Part shown: positions 44,864-52,821 of the stretch, piece by piece | Numbering within the stretch: position 1 is the stretch's first letter | Layout of the letters: each line of letters opens with the position of its first letter | Origin: Planctomycetia bacterium | Lineage (GTDB): Bacteria > Planctomycetota > Planctomycetia > Gemmatales > HRBIN36 | Assembly: GCA_016795155.1 (NCBI GenBank) | Contig: JAEUIE010000029.1 | Location: 1 to 64,000 of the forward strand | Reading direction: 5' to 3' | DNA: 64,000 bases | The notes under the pieces: generated by a model | Told to the model about the DNA's origin: nothing | What the model saw: only the letters and a program-made list of their open reading frames with translations | Database searches by the model: none | Translations under genes and position numbers: made by a program

Positions 44864-45783
44864 TCCTCGATTAACTCCACAAAGGCAGGCGCTCGCAATT
44901 CGCCTCCTGCTGTTCTTTCCATGCAAGTGATTTTGCAATAAAGGCCAGGATCAACCCATACACCTTTTATCTTACAAGGGATGATCGGCTTCGCTCTCAG
45001 ATTACCTCGAAGCCAACGATTTAGCTTCTTCCGAAGTTTCGTATCGAATCCTGTACCTACTTTGCCTACGCATTTTAGCTTCCCATCACTTAAGGATGCA
45101 AGGATCAAACTGCGGAAGTCGTCTTTGCCTGATGGAAGAAAGCCAATAATCACGCAGTCAAGAATTTCAGCGCGTTTGATCTTAACCCAGTCGCCAGACC
45201 TTTTACCCGGCTGGTATGTGCTGTTGGCGCGCTTGGCAATGAGTCCTTCCAGACCTCGGCTGCACGCTTCAGCGAAAAGTGCTGTTCCATTCTTTCCTTC
45301 TATTGATGAGGAAAGCAGCATTCTGCCCTGACCATATTCGTTGACGAGTTCCTTCAGACACTCGCGTCGTTGATACAATGGCTGGTGCAGTAAAGATTGA
45401 TGGTCTAAATACAGTAAATCGAACACCATGTAGGTTGCAGGTGAAGACCGTGATAGCAGCTTAATCTTGAATGGCGAACGTGACTGCTCACGGGATTGGA
45501 GCATCCCAAAGTCAGATTTTCCCTCATGCAATACAACTATTTCACCATCGAGAATAGTGCCGCCAGGAAGGTCTTTGAGAAACGATAACTCTGGATAACG
45601 ATCTGTCATGTCTAGGCGGCGTCGATTGACGAGTCTTAGCGTCTTGCGTTCACTGAATGCAAGCGTCCGTGTTCCGTCCCACTTTATCTCAAACAGGAAA
45701 TCTTCGGAATCAAATGGTTTCCCCGATTTGGCCAACATCGGGGAAATAAAAGCGGGAAGTATTTGATCGAATCGTTGCTTCAT
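44860..45783 (-). CDS. ATP-dependent DNA ligase (stand-alone LigD-type ligase domain)
   Basis: A 307-residue ligase. The adenylated lysine is in FEIKWDGTRTLAF (motif I, KWDGTR); later motifs include LDGEIVVL (III), EGLIAKR (IV) and WVKIKR (V). The OB-fold follows. The N-terminal polymerase and phosphoesterase parts found in Mycobacterium or Pseudomonas LigD are absent; those activities are encoded divergently at 46839. It starts 6 bases after the ku stop and overlaps the BRCT-TPR gene, so ku, ligase and BRCT-TPR form one operon. It seals breaks joined by Ku. Confidence 0.93.
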   Translation of the reverse strand: MKQRFDQILPAFISPMLAKSGKPFDSEDFLFEIKWDGTRTLAFSERKTLRLVNRRRLDMTDRYPELSFLKDLPGGTILDGEIVVLHEGKSDFGMLQSREQSRSPFKIKLLSRSSPATYMVFDLLYLDHQSLLHQPLYQRRECLKELVNEYGQGRMLLSSSIEGKNGTALFAEACSRGLEGLIAKRANSTYQPGKRSGDWVKIKRAEILDCVIIGFLPSGKDDFRSLILASLSDGKLKCVGKVGTGFDTKLRKKLNRWLRGNLRAKPIIPCKIKGVWVDPGLYCKITCMERTAGGELRAPAFVELIEE

Positions 45784-45789
45784 TAAATG

Positions 45790-46668
45790 CTACGACGATT
45801 TTCTGCGAAGTTCCTTGGTTTTCCCTTTGGTACTTTCAGCCATCTTCCTTGGTGGTTTCGACACAGCCTTTTCGACCTTGCCCCCTGTTGCCTTAGCCAC
45901 ACTTTGCCGGAGCGCATCCATCAAATTGATAACCTGAGTTTCTTCAGGTTGCGGTGTTGAAACTATTTCCTTGCCAGCAACCTTAGCTTCAACAAGCTGA
46001 ATCAGTTTTTCTGCATAGACATCTTTGTATTTGGTGAAATCAAACTTCTTGTCGGTTGTTGAGCCTATCACTGTTCTCATCAAGTTGGTTTCTTCTTTTG
46101 ACGTGTCAAGCTTGGGAACTTCATCATCAAAAGTTGAGGTACTGTTAATTTCGTTCGCATAGTTCAAAACTGTCATAGCAATCAGGCGATCCATCGGGCG
46201 AAGAAGAACTAACTGCTCTTTCTTATTCAATACAACCTGGGCAATTGCATAGCGTTTTTCGTCTACCATTCCCTTTTGAAGGAGGACATAGGGCTTTTCG
46301 CCTATAGGCCCATCGGGAACGAGGTAATAGGTTTTGTCGCTATAGAAAACCGGATCAATAGCATTCTGTGACACAAAGGTCTCTATTTTGATTGCTTTGT
46401 CATTCTCGGAACGAAGCTTTTCAAGTTCATCCGTATCGACAATGACGTACTGCCCTTTGGCATACTCATAACCCGAAACTATTTCACTATGAGAAATCTC
46501 GTTGTGAATCGGACACCACTTCTTGTATTGAATCCGGCTGTTGCACTCAGCATGCAATTGATTGAACCGTACTTCATTTGTGTCGCTTGAAGTTGCGTTG
46601 AATGCTTTAACAGGCAACGAGATTAAACTAAGCTTGAGAAAACCCTTCCAAGTCGAACGAGGTGCCAT
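45790..46668 (-). CDS. ku: Ku protein, NHEJ end-binding
   Basis: A 292-residue bacterial Ku homologue. The family opening STWKGFLKLSLISLPVKAFN and the conserved region CPIHNEISHSEIVSGYEYAKGQ are seen, with the ring-forming beta-barrel following. The C-terminus is very basic (KPPRKMAESTKGKTKELRRK), which in other bacteria adds DNA binding and threading. It is the first gene of the three-gene leftward operon and is divergent from the LigD-type gene with ~170 bases between starts. It binds double-strand ends and recruits the ligase. Confidence 0.95.
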   Translation of the reverse strand: MAPRSTWKGFLKLSLISLPVKAFNATSSDTNEVRFNQLHAECNSRIQYKKWCPIHNEISHSEIVSGYEYAKGQYVIVDTDELEKLRSENDKAIKIETFVSQNAIDPVFYSDKTYYLVPDGPIGEKPYVLLQKGMVDEKRYAIAQVVLNKKEQLVLLRPMDRLIAMTVLNYANEINSTSTFDDEVPKLDTSKEETNLMRTVIGSTTDKKFDFTKYKDVYAEKLIQLVEAKVAGKEIVSTPQPEETQVINLMDALRQSVAKATGGKVEKAVSKPPRKMAESTKGKTKELRRKSS

Positions 46669-46838
46669 GCCAGTTCCCCATGATAAGCACCTCCGTGCAT
46701 CTTTATTATTCCCACTTCATTGTCATTTTTTGTTCAACTGCTTGCAAGGGGTTTCATCGGCTGGTAGGGTGATTTGTCTTAATTGCTCCCCTTATGACCT
46801 GCATACTCCGCATGCCTTATTTACTTTGGTAACGTCGA

Positions 46839-48434
46839 ATGGGACTGCAAGAATATCAAAATAAGCGTCATTTTGCCCGTACTCCCGAACCGGCTGGCAA
46901 GAAGTCTACTAAGAAAGGCCGAAGTTTTGTCGTGCAGAAGCACGATGCCCGTAACCTGCATTATGATTTCCGGCTGGAGTTGGATGGGGTTCTCAAGAGT
47001 TGGGCAGTACCTAAAGGCCCCAGTCTAGACCACAACATCAAACGATTAGCTGTGCAAGTAGAAGATCATCCCATTGAATACGGTTCCTTTGAGGGGATCA
47101 TTCCCAAGGGTGAGTATGGGGGCGGAACAGTGATGGTATGGGATCGAGGCACCTGGGAGCCACTTGGAGATACTCAGGAAGACTTCAAAACCGGGCGGCT
47201 AAAGTTCAAGCTTAACGGTGAGAAACTCCGTGGTAATTGGATGTTGCTGCGTACCAATCGTAGCCAGGGTGAGAGCAGTAAACCTCAATGGCTACTCTTT
47301 AAGGAAAGGGACAGTGAATCACAACCGTCTGAGAAAGGTGATGTGCTACTTGAATCATCACGTAGTGTTTTGACAGGACGGAGTCTTGCAGAGATAGCGT
47401 CGGAACAAGAAGATGTTTGGTCGTCTAAGTTGGGGAAGGCAACGCAGTCGTCTAACAAGCCAGTGAAAAGGCGCAAGCTGCAAATCCCTAAAGACCTGAC
47501 GACCAGCATGGAAAAGTATGATACGAAGAATCAGGAATTTGCTGGGGTACGGCTGACCAGCCCAGAGAAGATGTTGTATCCCGAAGATGCCATTTCCAAG
47601 CTCGAACTTGCAGCATACTATCAAATGGTCTCCAAGTGGATGCTACCACATTTAACAGATCGCCCCATTGTCTTGGTTCGCTGTCCAGAAGGGCGTCACG
47701 AGGAAAGTTTTTATCAGAAACACCCTGCACCGGGATCGCCTGAGTCGCTTCGTCAAATCCCAATAAAAGGCAAAGAGAAAACTGAGAAGTACTTTGTGGT
47801 TGCAGATGTAAAAGGACTAATCTCGTTGGCTCAAGTAGCTGCGCTGGAGGTGCATGCCTGGGGTTCACGGTCTGATAAACTTGATTACCCTGACCGGTTG
47901 ATTTTTGATCTCGATCCTGACACAGAATTGCCTTGGAAAATAGTCATAGAAAGTGCACACCAAGTTCGAGGCTTACTGGAGGAACTAGGTCTGAAAAGCT
48001 TTGTAAAGACGACAGGCGGGAAAGGCTTGCATATTGTCATTCCCATTGAACGTCGGCACAACTGGGAAGAAGTCAAATCCTTCTGTCGTCAAGTTGCCCA
48101 CTTGATAGTCAAATATGATCCCCGTCACTTCATCGCTAATATGTCAAAAGTACAACGTCATGGAAAAATCTATATCGATTACCTGCGAAATGCCCGCGAT
48201 GCTACTGCTGTAGCTGCCTATTCGCCGCGCGTTCGCTCAAATGCTTCGGTTTCTGTGCCAGTTAGCTGGAAGGAACTGGGCAAGATTCCAAGTTCTAGCC
48301 ATTACACAATAAGGAATCTGCCAAAACGGTTAGCCAAGCTGAAGCGCGATCCGTGGCAGGAGATAGCACACATTCGCCAGGGACTTGTTAATCCAATCAA
48401 GACTCTGGCACTCATACAAAAGAATCGGAACTGA
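46839..48434 (+). CDS. ligD: LigD-type phosphoesterase and polymerase (no ligase domain)
   Basis: A 531-residue end-processing enzyme. Residues ~20-165 form the 3'-phosphoesterase domain: FVVQKHDARNLHYDFRLEL and PKGEYGGGTVMVWD hold its metal ligands. Residues ~235-525 form the archaeo-eukaryotic primase-type polymerase: LIFDLDPD (metal-binding Asp pair), TTGGKGLHIVIPI and RNARDATAVAAYS. The ligase domain is missing and supplied by the divergent gene. It starts at ATG 46839. A SGNH hydrolase gene follows after one base. Together with ku it provides a complete NHEJ set. Confidence 0.93.
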   Translation: MGLQEYQNKRHFARTPEPAGKKSTKKGRSFVVQKHDARNLHYDFRLELDGVLKSWAVPKGPSLDHNIKRLAVQVEDHPIEYGSFEGIIPKGEYGGGTVMVWDRGTWEPLGDTQEDFKTGRLKFKLNGEKLRGNWMLLRTNRSQGESSKPQWLLFKERDSESQPSEKGDVLLESSRSVLTGRSLAEIASEQEDVWSSKLGKATQSSNKPVKRRKLQIPKDLTTSMEKYDTKNQEFAGVRLTSPEKMLYPEDAISKLELAAYYQMVSKWMLPHLTDRPIVLVRCPEGRHEESFYQKHPAPGSPESLRQIPIKGKEKTEKYFVVADVKGLISLAQVAALEVHAWGSRSDKLDYPDRLIFDLDPDTELPWKIVIESAHQVRGLLEELGLKSFVKTTGGKGLHIVIPIERRHNWEEVKSFCRQVAHLIVKYDPRHFIANMSKVQRHGKIYIDYLRNARDATAVAAYSPRVRSNASVSVPVSWKELGKIPSSSHYTIRNLPKRLAKLKRDPWQEIAHIRQGLVNPIKTLALIQKNRN

Positions 48435-48435
48435 A

Positions 48436-49098
48436 ATGGCTCGACCAAAACGTCAGAAATCGATCAACGTACTGTTCATCGGCAACAGCTTCACTTCCCG
48501 CAATGACTTGCCAGGACTGATTGCGCAACTAGCAACTGCAAGTGGCATGTCTATGCAACATAAGCTCATCTTTGCTGGTGGCGCATCGCTTCGTGCACAC
48601 TGGAACGCAGGTAAAGCCAATCAGGAAATACAAACAGGAAAGTACGATTACGTAGTGCTTCAGGAGCAAAGTACCTTGCCTATTAAGAATGCAGTCAGAA
48701 TGCACGAGAATATACGTCTCTTCGATGAAGTAATAAAAAGGGCAGGTTCAAAAACAGTCCTCTATATGACTTGGGCACGTCAACATCTTCCTGAAACCCA
48801 AAAAGCAATTTCAGAAGCCTATACCAGCATCGGCAAAGAACTGAAATCGATAGTCGTCACAGTTGGAACAGCATGGCAGAGGTTCCAAGCTAAGCACAGT
48901 AAACCAGTCTTGCATGACCGTGACAAGAGCCATCCCTCAATGGCTGGGACTTACTTCGCAGCATGTATCTTCTTTGAAGTGTTATTTGGAACATTACCTG
49001 TCAGAAGTGATATCGAGGTTACAGGAATCGATACCAAAGATAAAATGTTGCTAGAAAAGGTTGCCAAACATGCAAGACCACCAAACTTTAAATCTTAA
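48436..49098 (+). CDS. SGNH/GDSL-type hydrolase
   Basis: A 220-residue protein. Block I is VLFIGNSFTSRND with the nucleophile Ser; DYVVLQEQSTLPI is the block III-like region; DRDKSHPSMAGTYFAA contributes the C-terminal Asp-x-x-His pattern. There is no leader, so it is cytoplasmic. It starts one base after the LigD-type stop, and the two are surely co-transcribed. Whether it serves NHEJ or is a passenger is unknown; the family acts on esters of varied substrates. The longer open frame to 48385 overlaps LigD in a different frame and is rejected. Confidence 0.8.
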   Translation: MARPKRQKSINVLFIGNSFTSRNDLPGLIAQLATASGMSMQHKLIFAGGASLRAHWNAGKANQEIQTGKYDYVVLQEQSTLPIKNAVRMHENIRLFDEVIKRAGSKTVLYMTWARQHLPETQKAISEAYTSIGKELKSIVVTVGTAWQRFQAKHSKPVLHDRDKSHPSMAGTYFAACIFFEVLFGTLPVRSDIEVTGIDTKDKMLLEKVAKHARPPNFKS

Positions 49099-49365
49099 TA
49101 TCCAGTTGCGTCTTCCATATGGGACACCGACGCGTATTGCGTATTAACAATTAAAATGTTGGGCTGCTAATGACCACAGTGTAATATTCGACCCCACAAC
49201 ATCTATGTTTTAGTTTGTATGCTTGTGCCGTTGGGAACTGGTCGTGTCGTTACCCAAAGACTGCTTCGGGGCGAACAGTCAATCGCAATTTGTAGTACAA
49301 TGGGCTGTTGTCCCGTCCTAACCGGAGTCTACACTCCCCGTGAGTTATGAACAAGGAGTGTAGGA

Positions 49366-49749
49366 ATGGAACGCGCACAGATGTCGTTTAGCCCGGAGTT
49401 GAAGCGGGCGATTGTAGAAGAACTCGAAAGTGGTCAGCTTTCACTGCGAGAGGCGCCGGCACGTGGGCATACGACGGTCAGTCGCATACAACTGTGGCTG
49501 AAGGAGTATGGCAAGTATCAACCCAAGCGTGACATCGTTGAGGTCGTTATGAAGAGTGAAGAAGAGAAGATCGCCGCCCTGGAGAAGGCGCTGGCAGACG
49601 CTCACCTGAAGCTGCTGGTGCACGAGAAGATCATCGAGGTGGCCAGCAAGAAGTACAAGGTGGATCTAAAAAAAACTTTTGGGCCGCAGGCGTCGAGCAG
49701 TCTCGAAGGGAAACCTCCGCCGGCCTCGCACGGCTCTGCCAGGCGGTAG
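49366..49749 (+). CDS. IS3-family transposase OrfA
   Basis: A 127-residue protein with the IS3 OrfA pattern: FSPELKRAIVEELESGQLSL HTH, then a leucine-zipper-like helix (EEKIAALEKALADAHLKLLV). The run of eight A bases at 49668-49675 is a classic -1 slip site; after it the frame runs on for 26 unrelated residues to a stop. The pattern indicates regulated production of the OrfAB fusion. Confidence 0.9.
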   Translation: MERAQMSFSPELKRAIVEELESGQLSLREAPARGHTTVSRIQLWLKEYGKYQPKRDIVEVVMKSEEEKIAALEKALADAHLKLLVHEKIIEVASKKYKVDLKKTFGPQASSSLEGKPPPASHGSARR

Positions 49750-50549
49750 GCCGGAGCCGGGATGCGTATTACAAGCATCTCCGGCGACGCCGGGATGACA
49801 GTAACGAGGAGGCAGCGATCTTGCAGCTGGTTGACGAGATTCGCCAGGAACAGCCCCGGATGGGCACGCGCAAGCTGGTGGATCGGCTGAAGACGTGTCA
49901 CGACACGGAGGTAGGCCGAGATCATCTGTTTGCCTTGTTGGGCCGGGAGCACCGTCTGGTGAAAGTGAAGAAACGCTTTGAAAAGACGACCTATTCGCGT
50001 CATGGCTATGCGGTGGCGCCGAATCGGATCAAGGAGCTGGTGATTGACAAACCGAACCAGGTGCTGGTCTGCGACTGTACCTACCTCAGAGTGTTGGGAC
50101 GAAAGTTTGCGTACCTGTTCCTGGTGAGCGATGCGTACACGAGACGGATCGTGGGGTATCACGTAAGTCGGGACTTGTCGCATTACTCAGCGGTGATCGC
50201 GCTGTCAAAAGCGGCGACCTGGCTGAAGGAGTCCCAGGGCGTGACGGGTCAAGGCGTGATTCATCATTCGGACCGAGGCTGCCAGTACTGCTGTCATGAG
50301 TACCTGGCCATGCTGAAGTCGCACGGAATGGAGTCGAGCATGACCGACGCTGACCATTGTTACCAGAATGCCATCGCCGAACGGATCAACGGCATCCTCA
50401 AGGATGAGTTCAACCTGGATGCGGAGTTCATCAATGTCAACCATGTACAAACGGCTGTCGAACGAGCCGTGGAGGTGTATAACACCAAACGACCGCACTG
50501 GAGCCTGGGCTTACGCACTCCAATGGAGATGTATGAACTGGCTGCCTGA
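49668..50549 (+). CDS. IS3-family transposase OrfB (expressed by -1 frameshift)
   Basis: The -1 frame is open from the A-run; it has no ATG start of its own near the beginning, and a TTG at 49821 is the first alternative. It begins with GRSRDAYYKHLRR, the usual OrfB opening. The catalytic DDE residues lie in VLVCDCTYLRV (Asp), HHSDRGCQYC (Asp) and NAIAERINGILKDEF (Glu). The reading frame is intact, so the element could be active. Coordinates start at the slip site. Confidence 0.9.
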   Translation, partial: KKNFWAAGVEQSRRETSAGLARLCQAVGRSRDAYYKHLRRRRDDSNEEAAILQLVDEIRQEQPRMGTRKLVDRLKTCHDTEVGRDHLFALLGREHRLVKVKKRFEKTTYSRHGYAVAPNRIKELVIDKPNQVLVCDCTYLRVLGRKFAYLFLVSDAYTRRIVGYHVSRDLSHYSAVIALSKAATWLKESQGVTGQGVIHHSDRGCQYCCHEYLAMLKSHGMESSMTDADHCYQNAIAERINGILKDEFNLDAEFINVNHVQTAVERAVEVYNTKRPHWSLGLRTPMEMYELAA

Positions 50550-50677
50550 ACAACCCCAGAGGTTATTGACATGTCAATATCCCCCCAGACCCCCCTGGAC
50601 TACTACTACTTACGTGTAGACTTTATTTAGGACGAGAGATTTTGTTTTGATATCCCGACAATAATTTTGATAGTAAC

Positions 50678-52099
50678 TTATCGAGCGATAACTCGCGCCA
50701 CGCTTTCTATCCCTTCGCGAATCACATTGTGATCAAAAGCTGTGAAACCGAACACTAGGCCGGGTTTGGTTTTCTTTATGGAATAAAAATCGCTGGAAGG
50801 TACCATAATGCTCTGCTGACGGAGACGTTCCGAAATAGCTTCGGTGTTAACATCGGCTTCTCTGAAGAAACCCATCAGGTTCATCCCGCCATCGATATGC
50901 GGGAAGTCCAGGGGTAGTTGGTGCTTCCTGGCAGCGTTCAGAAATGTGGCGAGTTTAGCTGCATAGTTTTTACGGCAACGACGTATATGGGTGTAGAAAG
51001 CACCAGAGTAAACAAATTCTGCAAGGGTCGCTTGATCTATCAATGGGCCGTGGTCTTCCATGATGAGGCGAAGCGTTTCGAAAGGATGTATCAGTGCTGG
51101 AGGCAACACTGCATAGCCAATACGAAGTGAAGGGAAGAGCACTTTACTCATCGTGCCCAGGTAGATCACCCGCCCTGCGACATCAAGACTATGCAAGCTC
51201 GGCATCGGCGGTCGAGTATAACGGAATTCGGAATCGTAGTCATCTTCGAGCAGCCAGGCTTTTGCTTTTCGCGTGAACTCAAGCAATGCCATTCTGCGAG
51301 CCACAGGCTGACAAGCACCTGTCGGAAACTGACGTGAAGGCGTTGTGTAAATCAGTTTTGCTGCTTCGATTTTTTTGGGAGGCAAGGCTCCATGGGCATC
51401 AACGGAAAGTGGCCGAATCAGTGCTCGCGCCTTGTGAAACGCCTCTCGCGCCCCGGGATATCCCGGATTCTCTAGCAAAACGTGATCACCAGGTTTGAGC
51501 AGAATCTGGCTAAGCAGATAGATGGCTTGCTGTGAACCTGTGGTTATTGCGATTTGTTCCCAATTGCAGTTCACACCTCGACTTTCGTGGAGGTATAAAG
51601 CTAATGCTTGCCGGAGAATCGGGAGGCCCAATGCATGGGCTGATTGATAATGTAAGATCCCGGTGCTGAACTTACGTAAGGCACGAAGCCTAAGCCGGTT
51701 CCAGAGCGTGAGCGGGAAAAGTCGAACATCAGGCTGACAAGGACGAAAGGGAATCGGATCATGCAGAATGGTTTGAGAAGCCTTGAAATGAAGTCTGTTA
51801 TGTCTGTCTGATGCGTTCGGCCTTGTAGCATATCCTTCAACAATTGCCGGTGTAACGTAGATTCCGGAACGGGGTCTGGTCTCCAGATACCCTTCACCCG
51901 ATAGGCGATCATACGCCGCAATTACAGTGTTTCTTGATACACCCAAGTCGCGTGCCAGATCGCGACTGGATGGGAGAGAAGTACCTGTGACAATGAGGCC
52001 TGATTGAATCTGTTGTTTCAATCCGAAGAAAAGCTGATCCTGCAATGAGCGGCCAAGAGTAGGATTGAGAGTAATGGAAAGTAACGGCTTGCGACTCAT
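50678..52099 (-). CDS. MocR/PdxR-type transcriptional regulator (GntR HTH with aminotransferase domain)
   Basis: A 473-residue protein. The N-terminal GntR winged HTH is LPSSRDLARDLGVSRNTVIA with YLETRPRSGIYV. From ~110 onward it is a fold-type I aminotransferase-like domain: TTGSQQAIYLLSQIL, ENPGYPGA, and a segment YLGTMSKVLFPSLRIGY with the likely PLP-binding lysine. Such regulators usually sense PLP or an amino compound and control the divergent gene. Here the divergent gene is the exported protein at 52217, with ~117 bases between starts. Confidence 0.92.
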   Translation of the reverse strand: MSRKPLLSITLNPTLGRSLQDQLFFGLKQQIQSGLIVTGTSLPSSRDLARDLGVSRNTVIAAYDRLSGEGYLETRPRSGIYVTPAIVEGYATRPNASDRHNRLHFKASQTILHDPIPFRPCQPDVRLFPLTLWNRLRLRALRKFSTGILHYQSAHALGLPILRQALALYLHESRGVNCNWEQIAITTGSQQAIYLLSQILLKPGDHVLLENPGYPGAREAFHKARALIRPLSVDAHGALPPKKIEAAKLIYTTPSRQFPTGACQPVARRMALLEFTRKAKAWLLEDDYDSEFRYTRPPMPSLHSLDVAGRVIYLGTMSKVLFPSLRIGYAVLPPALIHPFETLRLIMEDHGPLIDQATLAEFVYSGAFYTHIRRCRKNYAAKLATFLNAARKHQLPLDFPHIDGGMNLMGFFREADVNTEAISERLRQQSIMVPSSDFYSIKKTKPGLVFGFTAFDHNVIREGIESVARVIAR

Positions 52100-52216
52100 G
52101 CTATTCTCTATCTGGTACCATGATAATTCACAATTCTGGAGCTTTACTAGATCCAGATATGCTTCTTATATTCCGGGTATCTCATGTCACCAACTTGCTC
52201 TTGAGAAAGACAGTCC

Positions 52217-52795
52217 ATGATCAACGTACCACGTCGCCAGTTGTTGCAGTTAGTAATGGGGTCGCTTGCGGCTGGATTGGCTGTGCAAGCTTGTTCTGCC
52301 TACTCGTCGATGGAAGTTCTTTTGGAAGGCAAACCAGAAGGGAAGCCTGGAGACTTTGAATTCCTTACTGGCGAGTGGAAGATCAAGAACCGTCGCTTGA
52401 AAACGCCTGGCGGGAAAGAATGGGATGAGTTCGACGGAGAAGCCACATGCTGGAGCATTCTCATGGGAGTCTGCAGCATAGAGGAATTGCGAATACCTGC
52501 TCGCCATTTCGCAGGTATGGGCTTGCGGCTTCTTGATGTTCAGAAGAAAGTATGGAACGACTATTGGGTTAATGCCAAGAGTGGTGTACTTACCACACCA
52601 GGACTCACCGGAAACTTCGAAAAAGGAGTTGGTACCTTTTCAGCCGAGGAGATGGAAAACGGAAAGAAAGTGATTTCCAAAGGCGTTTGGGATCGAATCA
52701 CTCCCAGTTCTTGCCGATGGTATCAAGCCGGATCCAACGATGGGGGTAAAACCTGGAAGGAAAGTTGGTTCATGGACTGGACTCGGGTGAAGTAG
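52217..52795 (+). CDS. Exported small protein (twin-arginine-type leader with lipobox-like Cys), unknown function
   Basis: A 192-residue protein. The leader PRRQLLQLVMGSLAAGLAVQ has twin arginines and is followed by a Cys in VQACS, so it may be lipidated after Tat export. The body FEFLTGEWKIKNRRLK and WFMDWTRVK at the end has the look of small lipocalin-like or DUF1579-like domains. I do not assign a function. It is divergent from the MocR regulator and leads 26 bases into the molybdopterin enzyme gene, suggesting co-transcription. Confidence 0.68.
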   Translation: MINVPRRQLLQLVMGSLAAGLAVQACSAYSSMEVLLEGKPEGKPGDFEFLTGEWKIKNRRLKTPGGKEWDEFDGEATCWSILMGVCSIEELRIPARHFAGMGLRLLDVQKKVWNDYWVNAKSGVLTTPGLTGNFEKGVGTFSAEEMENGKKVISKGVWDRITPSSCRWYQAGSNDGGKTWKESWFMDWTRVK

Positions 52796-52821
52796 CGATC
52801 CGAAGCTAGGGGGTACTCTCG

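Larger units (their letters stand above)
49311..50637 (+). mobile_element. IS3-family insertion sequence
   Basis: Terminal inverted repeats of 24 bases (49311-49334, and 50614-50637 in reverse) match at 19 positions, including GTCCTAA and AGTCTACAC. Between them are two overlapping reading frames in the IS3 arrangement. Exact ends and the target duplication are not certain; the terminal bases do not form the usual TG...CA. The element is inserted between the SGNH hydrolase gene and the MocR gene, apparently without breaking a gene. Confidence 0.85.

Noticed and set aside
48385-48435. Extended N-terminus of the SGNH hydrolase
   Set aside because: It overlaps the end of the LigD-type gene in another frame, while an ATG directly after the LigD stop gives the family's normal start.
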